From assembly GCF_009746585.1 (NCBI RefSeq), contig NZ_WRPO01000005.1, positions 186,001-250,000 on the forward strand: a stretch of DNA of 64,000 bases, given 5' to 3'. Below are positions 53,266-62,095 of this stretch, piece by piece. Position 1 is the stretch's first letter; the number at the start of each line of letters is the position of its first letter. The notes under the pieces are model-generated. The model did no database searches, was not told where the DNA came from, and was given only the letters and a program-made list of their open reading frames with translations. The DNA comes from Novosphingobium aquimarinum. Lineage in GTDB: Bacteria; Pseudomonadota; Alphaproteobacteria; Sphingomonadales; Sphingomonadaceae. The position numbers were made by a program, and so were the translations under genes.

Positions 53266-54027
53266 ATGGCGTTCAAGCTGGATAGCGCGGCGGTCACCCA
53301 TGAAGGGTGCGTGCGGGAACGGAACGAGGACACCTACTGCGAACGCACCTCGGAGAACTTGTGGGCGGTGGCCGACGGCATGGGCGGGCACGACCACGGG
53401 GACTGGGCCTCCGAAGTGGTCACGCAGACGCTGATGAACGTGACCGTCCCGACCGATTTCGAGGAAGCCTGCTACGCGATCGCCAATTCGATCCACGTCG
53501 GCAACCAGATCATTTACGCCGAATCGGTCAAGCGCTCGCAGCAGATGGGCACCACTGTGGTCGCGCTTTACTTCGCGGGATCGCTGTTCGGAGTGTGCTG
53601 GGTGGGCGACAGCCGCGCCTACGTCCTGCGCGACCGGCGGCTAATCCGGTTGACGAAGGATCACTCGCCTGTGCAGGATCTGCTTGATCGGGGAGCGATA
53701 TCGGAAGAAGAAGCGGCAACGCATCCCATGCGGCACATGCTGGCCCGGGCGGTCGGCGTGAAGGATAACGTGGAGGTCGATATCGTAGCGGACAGGACGC
53801 GGGTGGGCGATGTGTTCCTGTTATGCAGCGACGGTCTGCATGGTCAGGTGAACGATAGTGAGATCGAAGCCGTGATAGCAAACGAACCGCTCGGCAAGGC
53901 TGTCGAGACGCTCCTCGAAATGACGATTTCCCGCGGTGCCCCCGACAACGTCACGATGGTGGCCGTGAGTGTCGAGGAAGAAACGGCGCTGACACTCCAG
54001 AAGGCCGGCGAGGGGTCGGCGGCATGA
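53266..54027 (+). CDS. PP2C-type Ser/Thr protein phosphatase
   Basis: 253 residues with all PP2C landmarks: RNEDTYCE, VADGMGGH, GDSRAYVLRD, TKDHSPVQ, LLCSDGL and DNVTMV, which supply the metal-binding aspartates. It removes phosphate from Ser/Thr, most likely from the kinase encoded immediately after. CGGAGGGG supports ATG 53266. It overlaps the kinase start by four bases (ATGA). Confidence 0.92.
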   Translation: MAFKLDSAAVTHEGCVRERNEDTYCERTSENLWAVADGMGGHDHGDWASEVVTQTLMNVTVPTDFEEACYAIANSIHVGNQIIYAESVKRSQQMGTTVVALYFAGSLFGVCWVGDSRAYVLRDRRLIRLTKDHSPVQDLLDRGAISEEEAATHPMRHMLARAVGVKDNVEVDIVADRTRVGDVFLLCSDGLHGQVNDSEIEAVIANEPLGKAVETLLEMTISRGAPDNVTMVAVSVEEETALTLQKAGEGSAA

Positions 54028-56048
54028 TCGGATCCGACCATCCCAAAGATCCGGGCGAGACCCCGGCATCCGACGCGGCACCCGACGAAGCCGGTCCCGA
54101 CGTCTCGATCCCCGATATCAATTCGGGCGAAACCGACATGAGCGGTGCGCCATCGATCCCGCCGCCGCCGGAAGATTCCCGAGCCGCGATGGACGACGCT
54201 TCCTTGCAGCCTACCGTGCAGCCGATCGCGCCCTCGCAGGGGCTCGGGCGGCAGATCGCGATCGGCGACGTGCTCAACCACATCTATGAAGTCACCCGCT
54301 TCATCGCCCGCGGCGGCATGGGCGAAGTGTTCGAGGGCGTGAACGTCAACCACACCGACGAGAAGGTGGCGATCAAGGTGATCCTGCCGCAACTCGCGGC
54401 GGACCCGAACGTCGTGGCGCTGTTCCGCAAGGAAGCGCGCACGCTGACCCAGCTCAATCACGAAGCGCTCGTGGCATACCGCGTGCTGGCGTCGGACCCG
54501 ACGCTGGGCGTGCTCTACATCGTCACCGACTATATCGATGGCGACAACCTGCTCGACGTGCTGGGCGATCTGACGCCGTCGACCGACGAACTGCTGGCGT
54601 TCCTCAAGCGGATCGCATCCGGGCTGAAGGTCGCGCACGAGCGCGGCGCCATTCACCGCGACATGTCGCCGGACAACGTGCTGCTGCCCGATGGCGAACT
54701 GCTCAAGGCGAAGATCATCGATTTCGGCATCGCCAAGGATCTCGATCCCGGCCAGAAGACCATCATCGGCCAGGGGTTCGCGGGCAAGCTGGGCTACGTC
54801 GCGCCCGAGCAATTGGGATCGTTCAACAGCAACGTCGGGCCCTGGACCGATGTCTACAGCCTGGCGCTGGTGGTGCTTGCGGTGGCGCGCGGAGCCGACG
54901 TCAACATGGGCGGCTCGCTCGCCGACGCGGTCGTCAAGCGCCGCGACGGGCCCGATCTCGAAGGACTCGATCCAAAGCTGCGGTCGATCCTCGAGGAAAT
55001 GCTTCCCGCCGATCCCGCCGACCGGTTGCAATCGATGGACGAGGTTCTCGAACGGCTGCAACCGCGTGCGGCGGTGATCCCGGATGGTCTGGTGGAGGGG
55101 GCGGCGGTGGCGTCCCCCGGCCTGGCCCAGCCTTCGGGCGTCACCTCGGGTAACGTCATCACGCCGATGCATGCGGCCAAGCCCAAGAAGAACCTCGGTC
55201 CGATCATCTTCATCGTGCTGATCGCGATCGCGGTGCTGGCGGGTCTCGTCTGGTGGCTGACGAGCGGCTCGCCGGACGAGCCGGGCGAGGCCACCGGCGC
55301 CGGAGATCTTGCGATCAGCGACGATCTTCCCCCGGCGGAGAAGGCGACGCGCCTGGTCAATTCGGCCTTGCCGTCGGTCGGTTGCACCTGGTTGTCGATT
55401 GTCGATGTCACCGATTCCCCCGATGCCGTGAAGGTCAACCTGACCGGGGTCGCGGGCAATCCCAAACAAGCGAAGGACGATATCGCGCGCGTGTTGCAGT
55501 CGGGCGGCCTCGGGGGCGCGCAGCTCGATTTCTCCGAAGTCGCGCCGATCACCCAGGCGGGCTGCTCCGCTCTCGACACATACCGGCAAGTGCGCGATCT
55601 CAACGACGATCGGCTGCAAGTGCCGGCGCGTACCTTCAAGATGACGAAGCAGCCGGCGGACGATTACAACTACCCCAACAAGGTCGCCGCCTATGCACCG
55701 GTTTCGGTCGATGCCGGGATCGGCAATCAGGATCTGACGCTGGTCGGTCTCGAACCCTCGGGCGTGTTCACCACGATCGTCGGCACCAAGCAGGTTCTGG
55801 CCGACCAACTCGCTGCCAAGAACCCGATGCTGACGCAGGACGGGCCGGACAAGTATCGCCTTAATATCGGGCTCGATCATGAAGGCTGGTCCGGGATCTT
55901 GCTGCTCACGGGCGAGGGCCCGTTCGACAAGGACGTGGTCGTTCCGCCCGTGGGCCAACGTGGGGCCGACTGGCAGAACAAATTCCTCGCAGAAGCTGCG
56001 GAAAAAGGCTGGCGAACCGAAATGGTGTGGTTCAAGTCCACCGCCTGA
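54024..56048 (+). CDS. Transmembrane Ser/Thr protein kinase (PpkA-like)
   Basis: 674 residues. A low-complexity N-terminus (~1-75) leads to a Hanks-type kinase: glycine loop ARGGMGEV, ATP-binding K118 (VAIKV), catalytic D213 in HRDMSPDN, DFG at 233-235 and APEQL. One TM at ~392-412 is followed by a periplasmic domain of ~260 residues (with cysteines GCTW, GCSA) of unknown fold. HRDMSPDN has Ser in place of the usual Lys, a variant seen in bacterial PpkA-type kinases. It senses the envelope and signals inward; its partner is the PP2C gene. Confidence 0.9.
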   Translation: MIGSDHPKDPGETPASDAAPDEAGPDVSIPDINSGETDMSGAPSIPPPPEDSRAAMDDASLQPTVQPIAPSQGLGRQIAIGDVLNHIYEVTRFIARGGMGEVFEGVNVNHTDEKVAIKVILPQLAADPNVVALFRKEARTLTQLNHEALVAYRVLASDPTLGVLYIVTDYIDGDNLLDVLGDLTPSTDELLAFLKRIASGLKVAHERGAIHRDMSPDNVLLPDGELLKAKIIDFGIAKDLDPGQKTIIGQGFAGKLGYVAPEQLGSFNSNVGPWTDVYSLALVVLAVARGADVNMGGSLADAVVKRRDGPDLEGLDPKLRSILEEMLPADPADRLQSMDEVLERLQPRAAVIPDGLVEGAAVASPGLAQPSGVTSGNVITPMHAAKPKKNLGPIIFIVLIAIAVLAGLVWWLTSGSPDEPGEATGAGDLAISDDLPPAEKATRLVNSALPSVGCTWLSIVDVTDSPDAVKVNLTGVAGNPKQAKDDIARVLQSGGLGGAQLDFSEVAPITQAGCSALDTYRQVRDLNDDRLQVPARTFKMTKQPADDYNYPNKVAAYAPVSVDAGIGNQDLTLVGLEPSGVFTTIVGTKQVLADQLAAKNPMLTQDGPDKYRLNIGLDHEGWSGILLLTGEGPFDKDVVVPPVGQRGADWQNKFLAEAAEKGWRTEMVWFKSTA

Positions 56049-56288
56049 TCGATCGTTTCGAGACATTCGATCGACCGCTCCAGACATCGCGACCACCAGA
56101 CGGGCCGAGTTGTCTCACATTCTCGCTGTGGTCTTAATCACCACTTCTCCGGCTTTACGAAAACCGTGCGATACGGCATTTTTCAAGGCGTAGAGAGGAT
56201 GTCGATGTACGCCGTAAGCGTAAACCGCTCCTGCAAGACATCACAGCGCTCCGGACGGTATCGATCGGAGCAGGATCGAGGACGAGAC

Positions 56289-57005
56289 ATGACCAGGAAA
56301 CTCATCATCGCCGGTATGGCCGGCCTCATGCTGACCACTTCGGCCTGGGCGCAGTCGGCCCCGCTCAGCAAGGACGACTATGTTCGCGGCATTCTCGGTG
56401 ACGAAGCCGCCGCTGGCGATGCCGCCGCCCCGGCGGGCGATGCCGCTACGGCCGATCCCGCCAAGCCTGCCCCGCGGCAGGGCCGCACTCGCGGCTTCAC
56501 CAGTCTGACGCCGCGCCCGGCACCGACGCCGTCGCCCGCCAATGTTTCGCCGATGCGCAAGCCGGCGGCCAGCGTCGGTGCAGCCAAGCCCGCAGCGATC
56601 GCTCCGGCGGCCAAGGCCAAGCCTGCAGTTGCTGCGAGCCGCAAGATGGCAGGGGCACCCAACACCGGTCGGATGTTCGATATCAGAATGAATTTCGATC
56701 TGAACTCGGCGAACCTCACGCAGGACTCGCGCGCCCAGGCGACCGCGCTGGCCGAAGCGCTCAAGGACAAGCGCATGGCGGGCAAGACGTTCCTGATCGG
56801 CGGTCACACCGATAGCTCGGGATCGGCTGCCTACAATCGCCAGCTGTCAAAGGAGCGCGCCGATGCCGTCGCGGACTTCCTGGTCAGCCAGGGTGTCGAC
56901 CGCGCGATGTTGCGCACCTACGGTTTCGGCTATGCGCAGCCGCTCGAAGGCACCAGCCCCGCCGCTGCCGAGAACCGTCGTGTCGAGGCCGGCCTGATTC
57001 TCTAA
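56289..57005 (+). CDS. Periplasmic OmpA family protein
   Basis: 238 residues: signal peptide ending AWAQ, an Ala/Pro-rich linker (~35-125), then an OmpA domain with FDLNSANLT, GHTDSSGSAAYN and RADAVADFL, the peptidoglycan-binding motif. ATG 56289 gives the natural signal peptide. A 240-base gap separates it from the kinase, with only weak inverted repeats. It probably anchors the envelope and may be a ligand or target of the kinase periplasmic domain (inference). Confidence 0.88.
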   Translation: MTRKLIIAGMAGLMLTTSAWAQSAPLSKDDYVRGILGDEAAAGDAAAPAGDAATADPAKPAPRQGRTRGFTSLTPRPAPTPSPANVSPMRKPAASVGAAKPAAIAPAAKAKPAVAASRKMAGAPNTGRMFDIRMNFDLNSANLTQDSRAQATALAEALKDKRMAGKTFLIGGHTDSSGSAAYNRQLSKERADAVADFLVSQGVDRAMLRTYGFGYAQPLEGTSPAAAENRRVEAGLIL

Positions 57006-57028
57006 AGCATCAGCTTTTCCGCGCGCGC

Positions 57029-59137
57029 CTAGAAGTTGCCCGAAACCGACAGCTTGAAGATCGGGCCGATCAGGCGGTCGCGGTCTTCGAAGAACAGCGG
57101 GGCGGACCGATCGCGCAACCCGGAATAGACTGTGCGCAGCAGCCGCTGGCGCGCGTCGAACAGGTTCGAGGCCCTCGCATTGACCGTCATGCCCAGCACA
57201 TTCTTGTGCTCGATGAAGATGTTGGCGAAGATTGGACCTTCGTAGTCACGACCGACTTCGCGTAGCCGATAGTACTTCGAGAAGTGCTGCGAATCCGCGC
57301 CGAAGCCCCAGGCCAGGTCGCTGTTCGGCACATCATGACGGAAGGTGAAGCTCCACTCGCGCAGCAAGAGGCTGCTCAATTGCCGTCGCTGGCCATCGAG
57401 GGGATCCGTCAGGTTCGATGTCTGCAGGATGAGATTGGTGTCGAGCCTGCCGCCCGGAATCCGTAGCGGTTCGAGCTTGAAGGTGTTGGTCCATTCGAAG
57501 CCGTAGCGGTGCGCTCGATCGATATTGCCGCGCCCCTCCACCCCGCCCGGAAGCGGGACGATGTCGATGTAGTCCTCGAAGCGGCGATCGAACACGCGCA
57601 GGTTTGTCGTTCCCCAGCGCGCCAGGTCCTTCTTGATCGCGAATTCGGTCTCCCAGCTCTGGCTGGGAACGAGGTTCGCATTGCTTGCGTTCGCATTGCC
57701 TTCTTCGAGAAAGACTTCGGCAAGGAAATCTCCGAAGTCGAGCTGGCCGACCTTGCGCTGGACATTCAGCGAAATGTCGAGGCCCTTGCGCGGGGCCCAT
57801 GCCAGACTGACGGTTCCCTTGGGACGCTGGAACGATCGGGTGAGGGCGCCGGCCGCCGTGCGCGACGAAATCCGCGAATACTCGCCGCGCGCAATGAGCT
57901 GCAACTGCAGCTTCGGCGTCAGCGCGGTGCTGTAGCTGAGCGATCCCTCGTAGCGGTCCTCGCGCACCCGGCCGTTGCCACCGGGGAAGGGCACGGGCTC
58001 GAAGTCGCCGCCCGGCGAAAGCGTCGCCAGGGTAGCATCCTTGTCGAGACGATTGAAAGCGCCTTCGAGCGCAGCCTGCCATTCGCCGCTCAGCATCTTC
58101 CAGCTGTATTCGCCGCGCGCGATACGCTCGCCGGTGTCCGTACGTTCGCGGTAGCGGTCGCCGAACGAGGGGCTGTCGTCGGCGCGGGTGAAGATGGCCG
58201 TTTCGCGATAGAGCCCCGTTTCGAAGCGTTCGAGGCCGATCAGCTTGAGGCGACCGGGGCCGAGCGTGAACTCGTGGTCGCCGCTGATCTCGTAATCATA
58301 GCCTTCGTAAGGCGAGCGGATCGAGCGGGAGAGATCGGCAAGTCCTTCCCTGCGCCTGACGTCGTCGTCGTTGTAACGCTCATACGAGCGCCGGTAGCTC
58401 AGGTTGAGATTGCTGAGCGAAGTTCCGGGGCCCGCGATGGCGAAGTTGGCCGAAAGCTTGGGATAGTCGCTGTCCGAGATCAACACCGATCGCCGTCGTT
58501 CGAGCAGCGCCCCATCTGGCCCGTAGATGGTCGTCGGGCCGCCAGCCGCGCCGCGATTGGCCTCGTTGACCAGCGCGAGCGTGTACGTGACCGGCCCTTT
58601 CGCGCCTTTGACCGAGACCTCGCCATTGGTGAACCGCGGGTGGGCATAGTGCGCGCGGACTTCGCCGCGCCACGCAAAACTGCCGCTGAGCGCGCCGGTA
58701 TCCTTGACCACGATGTTGGCGGCTTGTCCGAACAGGCCGGGGATCTCGAGCGAGGCACCGTCGACGATCTCGATGCGGATGACGGACGCGGCGGGAATCC
58801 GCGAGAGGCGGCTTTCGAGACCGTCGGACTTGCTGGAAAAGCGCTTGCCGTTGAGCACGACGTTCTCGCTCGCCTGCCCGAAGCCGCGCGAACCATCGTC
58901 GAAGCGCAGCTGGAAGCCGGGGACTTGCCGGATCATGTCGAGCGCATTGCGCGGCGCGAATCGCGCGAAGTCCTCGGGTGTATAGATCGCGCCGCCTTGC
59001 GCGCCGGGGACCTCGGTCGGTTCGGGCGGCGGAGCGTCGCCGGTATCGGGCGCCTGCTGCTGCTGTGCCAGTGCGGGCGCGCTGCCGATCAGCGCCGCGA
59101 TCGGCAGAATGCGCCTGGTAAAGCCCGCAATCGGCAA
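57029..59137 (-). CDS. TonB-dependent receptor (702 aa)
   Basis: 702 residues. Signal peptide ending ALAQ, a short PEPTE linker, then a plug with IYTPEDFARFAPRNALDMIRQ and VLNGKRFSSKSDG, and a barrel closing in FKLSVSGNF. It belongs to the smaller plug/barrel receptors found in sphingomonads with unknown ligands. The TTG at 59137 was used because the reading frame gives a perfect signal peptide there; the ribosome site is weak. It is convergent with the OmpA gene. Confidence 0.87.
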   Translation of the reverse strand: MPIAGFTRRILPIAALIGSAPALAQQQQAPDTGDAPPPEPTEVPGAQGGAIYTPEDFARFAPRNALDMIRQVPGFQLRFDDGSRGFGQASENVVLNGKRFSSKSDGLESRLSRIPAASVIRIEIVDGASLEIPGLFGQAANIVVKDTGALSGSFAWRGEVRAHYAHPRFTNGEVSVKGAKGPVTYTLALVNEANRGAAGGPTTIYGPDGALLERRRSVLISDSDYPKLSANFAIAGPGTSLSNLNLSYRRSYERYNDDDVRRREGLADLSRSIRSPYEGYDYEISGDHEFTLGPGRLKLIGLERFETGLYRETAIFTRADDSPSFGDRYRERTDTGERIARGEYSWKMLSGEWQAALEGAFNRLDKDATLATLSPGGDFEPVPFPGGNGRVREDRYEGSLSYSTALTPKLQLQLIARGEYSRISSRTAAGALTRSFQRPKGTVSLAWAPRKGLDISLNVQRKVGQLDFGDFLAEVFLEEGNANASNANLVPSQSWETEFAIKKDLARWGTTNLRVFDRRFEDYIDIVPLPGGVEGRGNIDRAHRYGFEWTNTFKLEPLRIPGGRLDTNLILQTSNLTDPLDGQRRQLSSLLLREWSFTFRHDVPNSDLAWGFGADSQHFSKYYRLREVGRDYEGPIFANIFIEHKNVLGMTVNARASNLFDARQRLLRTVYSGLRDRSAPLFFEDRDRLIGPIFKLSVSGNF

Positions 59138-59191
59138 GTTTGGTCCCCGTCTCGAAGTGCACCGACGGTCATAGAACCATTTCGTCTAAAG

Positions 59192-59227
59192 TCGGACGCG
59201 GTTCGACGTCTGTCAAACCGCGTCCGA
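59192..59227 (-). terminator. 12-bp perfect inverted repeat, terminator or receptor leader
   Basis: TCGGACGCGGTT (59192-59203) and AACCGCGTCCGA (59216-59227) pair perfectly with a 12-base loop. In the minus direction CTTTAGAC follows, a weak U-tract. It lies downstream of the PilZ gene and 55 bases before the TonB receptor start, so it may end one transcript or control the next. Confidence 0.5.
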
Positions 59228-59386
59228 TTAACGACATTGCGCAAAGGCATCGCAAAAAATCGGAACGCTTTGTCATCGTTGCTCAGATGGAGGCTCTACC
59301 GGCGACGCGGCCAGCACTACGGCCCTGGCGGACGCCGAGATACGCGGGGCTGCCCGATCGATTCCCGCCGAGGAGTTTAAATTAGG

Positions 59387-59908
59387 TCAGTCGTGTTCGA
59401 CGATGGCGACCGTCAGGCCGTCGCCGTGCTGGCGATAGCCGACGATGCGTTCACCAAGCGGCGCGCGGGTGCGCTCGAAGTCGCGCTTCCAAGCCGCGAT
59501 GGCCTCGACGCTGGGATTGATGCCGATCGCGAGTTCTTCGCGCCGGGGGCCGGTGTCTTCCATTTCGGTAGAGGGCGTGCGCAGGATGATGCGGCCCACC
59601 ACCGCACGATCGAGCGGGCGAGTGAATTCGCAACCGCAGGCATTGCCTTCGCGCCAGACGACGCGGGCCTCGGTTCGCCCCGCCGTGGGCAAGTCGATCG
59701 CAATCGTCTCGCCCACTTCTAGGTCGAGCCGGGTTTCCATGCGGAGCCCGCGGTCGGAAAGATCGTGGACTTCGATGACTTCGGAACCCTCGGCACTTTC
59801 GCCGACAGTGGCGAAGCGCAGGCGCCAGCGCTGCGAACCACGGCGATCGCCCAAAGGGATGCTGCGGATTTGTGCGCGCAAAACTTTTGCCCTGGCAGAC
59901 GTGATCAT
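59387..59908 (-). CDS. PilZ domain protein
   Basis: 173 residues. RRGSQR gives the RxxxR and DLSDRG the D/NxSxxG c-di-GMP-binding motifs of a PilZ domain (~20-105), followed by a ~60-residue helical tail. It likely changes partner activity when c-di-GMP binds. It is divergent from the PilZ-HTH fusion gene. Confidence 0.85.
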   Translation of the reverse strand: MITSARAKVLRAQIRSIPLGDRRGSQRWRLRFATVGESAEGSEVIEVHDLSDRGLRMETRLDLEVGETIAIDLPTAGRTEARVVWREGNACGCEFTRPLDRAVVGRIILRTPSTEMEDTGPRREELAIGINPSVEAIAAWKRDFERTRAPLGERIVGYRQHGDGLTVAIVEHD

Positions 59909-60193
59909 TATTCGATGCCGTTCCTCGCTTCGATTCCCGGCATCTGGTGATGCCGGGCTGTCGCGCGCGTTCCTGATTTACGGATGTTTTGCCGATCGGG
60001 GTTAAGATCGTGTTGCCTGCGATGGTTAAGCACGGTCACATAGACCGGTGGCTGCCACGGCGAAGGCGCTGACGTGGTGCCGTTGCAACAGCGTTAACGG
60101 GCCGGTGCCCTGATGAATATCGCTATCAGCGGGTAACGCGAACTTAACTTTCAGTGCGCGACACCACGGGTCAAACCGTACGAGGCGCATCCC

Positions 60194-60877
60194 ATGGCTC
60201 TCGCAGCCCAGTTCGACGACCTGCCCGCCGACTCGCGCCAAGTGCGTGCGCCGCGCCGGCTGCTCCGCCTGCAGGCGACCGGGACGCTGGCGACCGGTGA
60301 GCGCGCGGCAGTGCTGGTGCACAACGTTTCCGCAACCGGACTGCTCATCGAATGCAGCACGGATCTGGACGTGGGCGAAACCATCGAGGTCGAACTCCCG
60401 CAAGCCGGTCCCGTGGCGGCAGACGTCGTCTGGGCGAGTGCCTCGCTGTTCGGCTGCCGCTTCGATGAAGCGCTTTCGCCGGCGGTGCTGAGCGCCACCC
60501 AGCTACGCGGCGTAACCGGAGAGGGCGTGGGCGACTCCATAGGGGCCAGCGTGGACGGTCCCGGCCTCAACCTGCCGAACCGGGCTCTGCCTGCCATGCT
60601 GCGCGAACTTCGGCGCGAGCGCGGACTGACACTGGGCCAACTCGCGACTCGTCTCGGGGTCAGCAAGCCGACGGTCTGGGCCTGGGAACAAGGCAAGTCG
60701 CGTCCGGTCCCCGAGCGTATCGACGCGATCGCGGACGCACTCGCCGTGGCACCCGAGGCTCTGATACCGGAGCGTGCGGTGCAGGGCCTGCCTCGCATTC
60801 TGGATCGCTGTCGCGAACAGATCGCCGAGGCCATCGGCGCCGATCCGGAAAGCATTCGCATCTCGATCGAGCTCTGA
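60194..60877 (+). CDS. PilZ-XRE fusion regulator
   Basis: 227 residues. The N-terminal half is PilZ-like (RRLLR and NVSATG motifs, ~20-105). The C-terminal half is an XRE/Cro helix-turn-helix: LTLGQLATRLGVSKPTVWAWEQGKSRPV (read in parts). It suggests direct c-di-GMP control of DNA binding. It has no partner gene on its strand; a 285-base divergent gap precedes it. Confidence 0.85.
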   Translation: MALAAQFDDLPADSRQVRAPRRLLRLQATGTLATGERAAVLVHNVSATGLLIECSTDLDVGETIEVELPQAGPVAADVVWASASLFGCRFDEALSPAVLSATQLRGVTGEGVGDSIGASVDGPGLNLPNRALPAMLRELRRERGLTLGQLATRLGVSKPTVWAWEQGKSRPVPERIDAIADALAVAPEALIPERAVQGLPRILDRCREQIAEAIGADPESIRISIEL

Positions 60878-60985
60878 ACAAGCCGCTTCGGCGAAACACG
60901 TCCTAAAACGAATGGCGTGCGTCGACGCATCGCGACCTGATCCCGGCATCGAAAACGAATTAACAACTGGCTGTGCCAACTATCA

Positions 60986-61014
60986 GTCAAGTTAGCTTAT
61001 AGTAACTAACTGAC
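60986..61014. promoter_or_regulatory. AT-rich inverted repeat before the PAS-GGDEF gene
   Basis: GTCAAGTTAG (60986-60995) is mirrored by CTAACTGAC near 61006-61014, apart from one extra base. The surrounding ~100 bases are far more AT-rich than the genes. It is a candidate operator or promoter-linked hairpin. Confidence 0.4.
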
Positions 61015-61111
61015 GAGTATTTCAGCCAAGGGTTATTCCTTGAGTTGAAATGAAGTTAATAACCTCTTAGTCAGAAGTTGGGTCAAAAGATTCAAGGTCC
61101 GTCAGGGATCG

Positions 61112-62074
61112 GTGTCCAAGCCTAAGGCGGGCGCCGGCGGGGAAGGAGTCGTGGTCGCGATGTTGCTCAACTTTACTCTCGAAGAGACCGGCGTTCTGTA
61201 TGGTCTGATCGCGGAAGGCAGTGGCGACGTGATCCTGAAGACCGATACGGACGGTTTCATCGTCCATGCCTCGCCCGGCTTCGAATCGCTCGGCTATCCG
61301 CTGCCGTCGGTGCTCATCGGACCGCATCTCTCCGAGATAGCCCGGCCCGAACATGCTCCGATCGTCCGTCAAACCTTGGAAGGCGTGTTGTCCGGGCGGC
61401 TCGAGCAGGAATGGATCGAGTTCGCCGCGCGCGCGCCCGACAGCGAATCGCGACGGTTCGCGATGCAGATGCGGGCGCTGCATGACAGAGCGGGCGGAGT
61501 TTACGGCGTCCTCGTGGTGATGCGGTGCGTCGAGGAGACCCGCGCGCTCGAGGAAGAGCTTTTCGTCACCGCGATGACGGACACGCTGACGAAGCTGACC
61601 AACCGCAAAGCGTTCTTGTCCATGCTGCAGCATTTGCTCGACGACGATTCGCATGGCTTTCTCGCGCTTTTCACCATCGATCACTTCCGCGCGATCAATC
61701 TGAATCACGGGCAGGCGATGGGCGACAAAGTGCTATGCGCTTTCGCCGATTTTCTGCGCAGCACCGCGCCTGCCGACGCGATCGTCTCGCGCATCGGCAG
61801 CGACATTTTCGCCGTGCTCTATCCGCACACTCCGCGCGACCGGGCCGAAGCATCGTGCCGCGACATGATCGGTGTCCTGGCGGAAGTCTCGTCAGCGACC
61901 AGCGGCGACAACTTGAGCATCACCGCAAGCGCGGGTCTCGGCGAACTCCGCGGCACCGTGGACCAGATCCTGCAGCGCGCCGAACTGGCGCTGTTCAAGG
62001 CGCGTGCCAGTGGGCCCTCCGGCTTCCAGAGCGACATCGCGAAACGCTGCGCTCCGATCCTGCGGAGCGCCTGA
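61112..62074 (+). CDS. PAS-GGDEF protein with degenerate active site
   Basis: 320 residues. PAS domain at ~30-145 (GDVILKTDTDGFIVHASPGF), then a GGDEF fold (MTDTLTKLTNRKAF, FTIDHFRAINLNHG). The signature reads GSDIF instead of GGDEF and the I-site is missing, so cyclase activity is probably lost. It may act as a sensor or GTP-binding partner. GTG 61112 is used; ATG 61160 is an alternative start. Confidence 0.8.
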   Translation: MSKPKAGAGGEGVVVAMLLNFTLEETGVLYGLIAEGSGDVILKTDTDGFIVHASPGFESLGYPLPSVLIGPHLSEIARPEHAPIVRQTLEGVLSGRLEQEWIEFAARAPDSESRRFAMQMRALHDRAGGVYGVLVVMRCVEETRALEEELFVTAMTDTLTKLTNRKAFLSMLQHLLDDDSHGFLALFTIDHFRAINLNHGQAMGDKVLCAFADFLRSTAPADAIVSRIGSDIFAVLYPHTPRDRAEASCRDMIGVLAEVSSATSGDNLSITASAGLGELRGTVDQILQRAELALFKARASGPSGFQSDIAKRCAPILRSA

Positions 62075-62095
62075 CGGGCCGACACGCGGGCGCGA

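Noticed and set aside
54640..54690. Kinase catalytic loop HRDMSPDN as a sign of a dead kinase
   Set aside because: The catalytic Asp, DFG and ATP-binding Lys are intact, and Ser at this position is a known bacterial variant.
59909..60193. Possible c-di-GMP riboswitch between the two PilZ genes
   Set aside because: I looked for the conserved GEMM core and could not find it; only short unrelated repeats are present.
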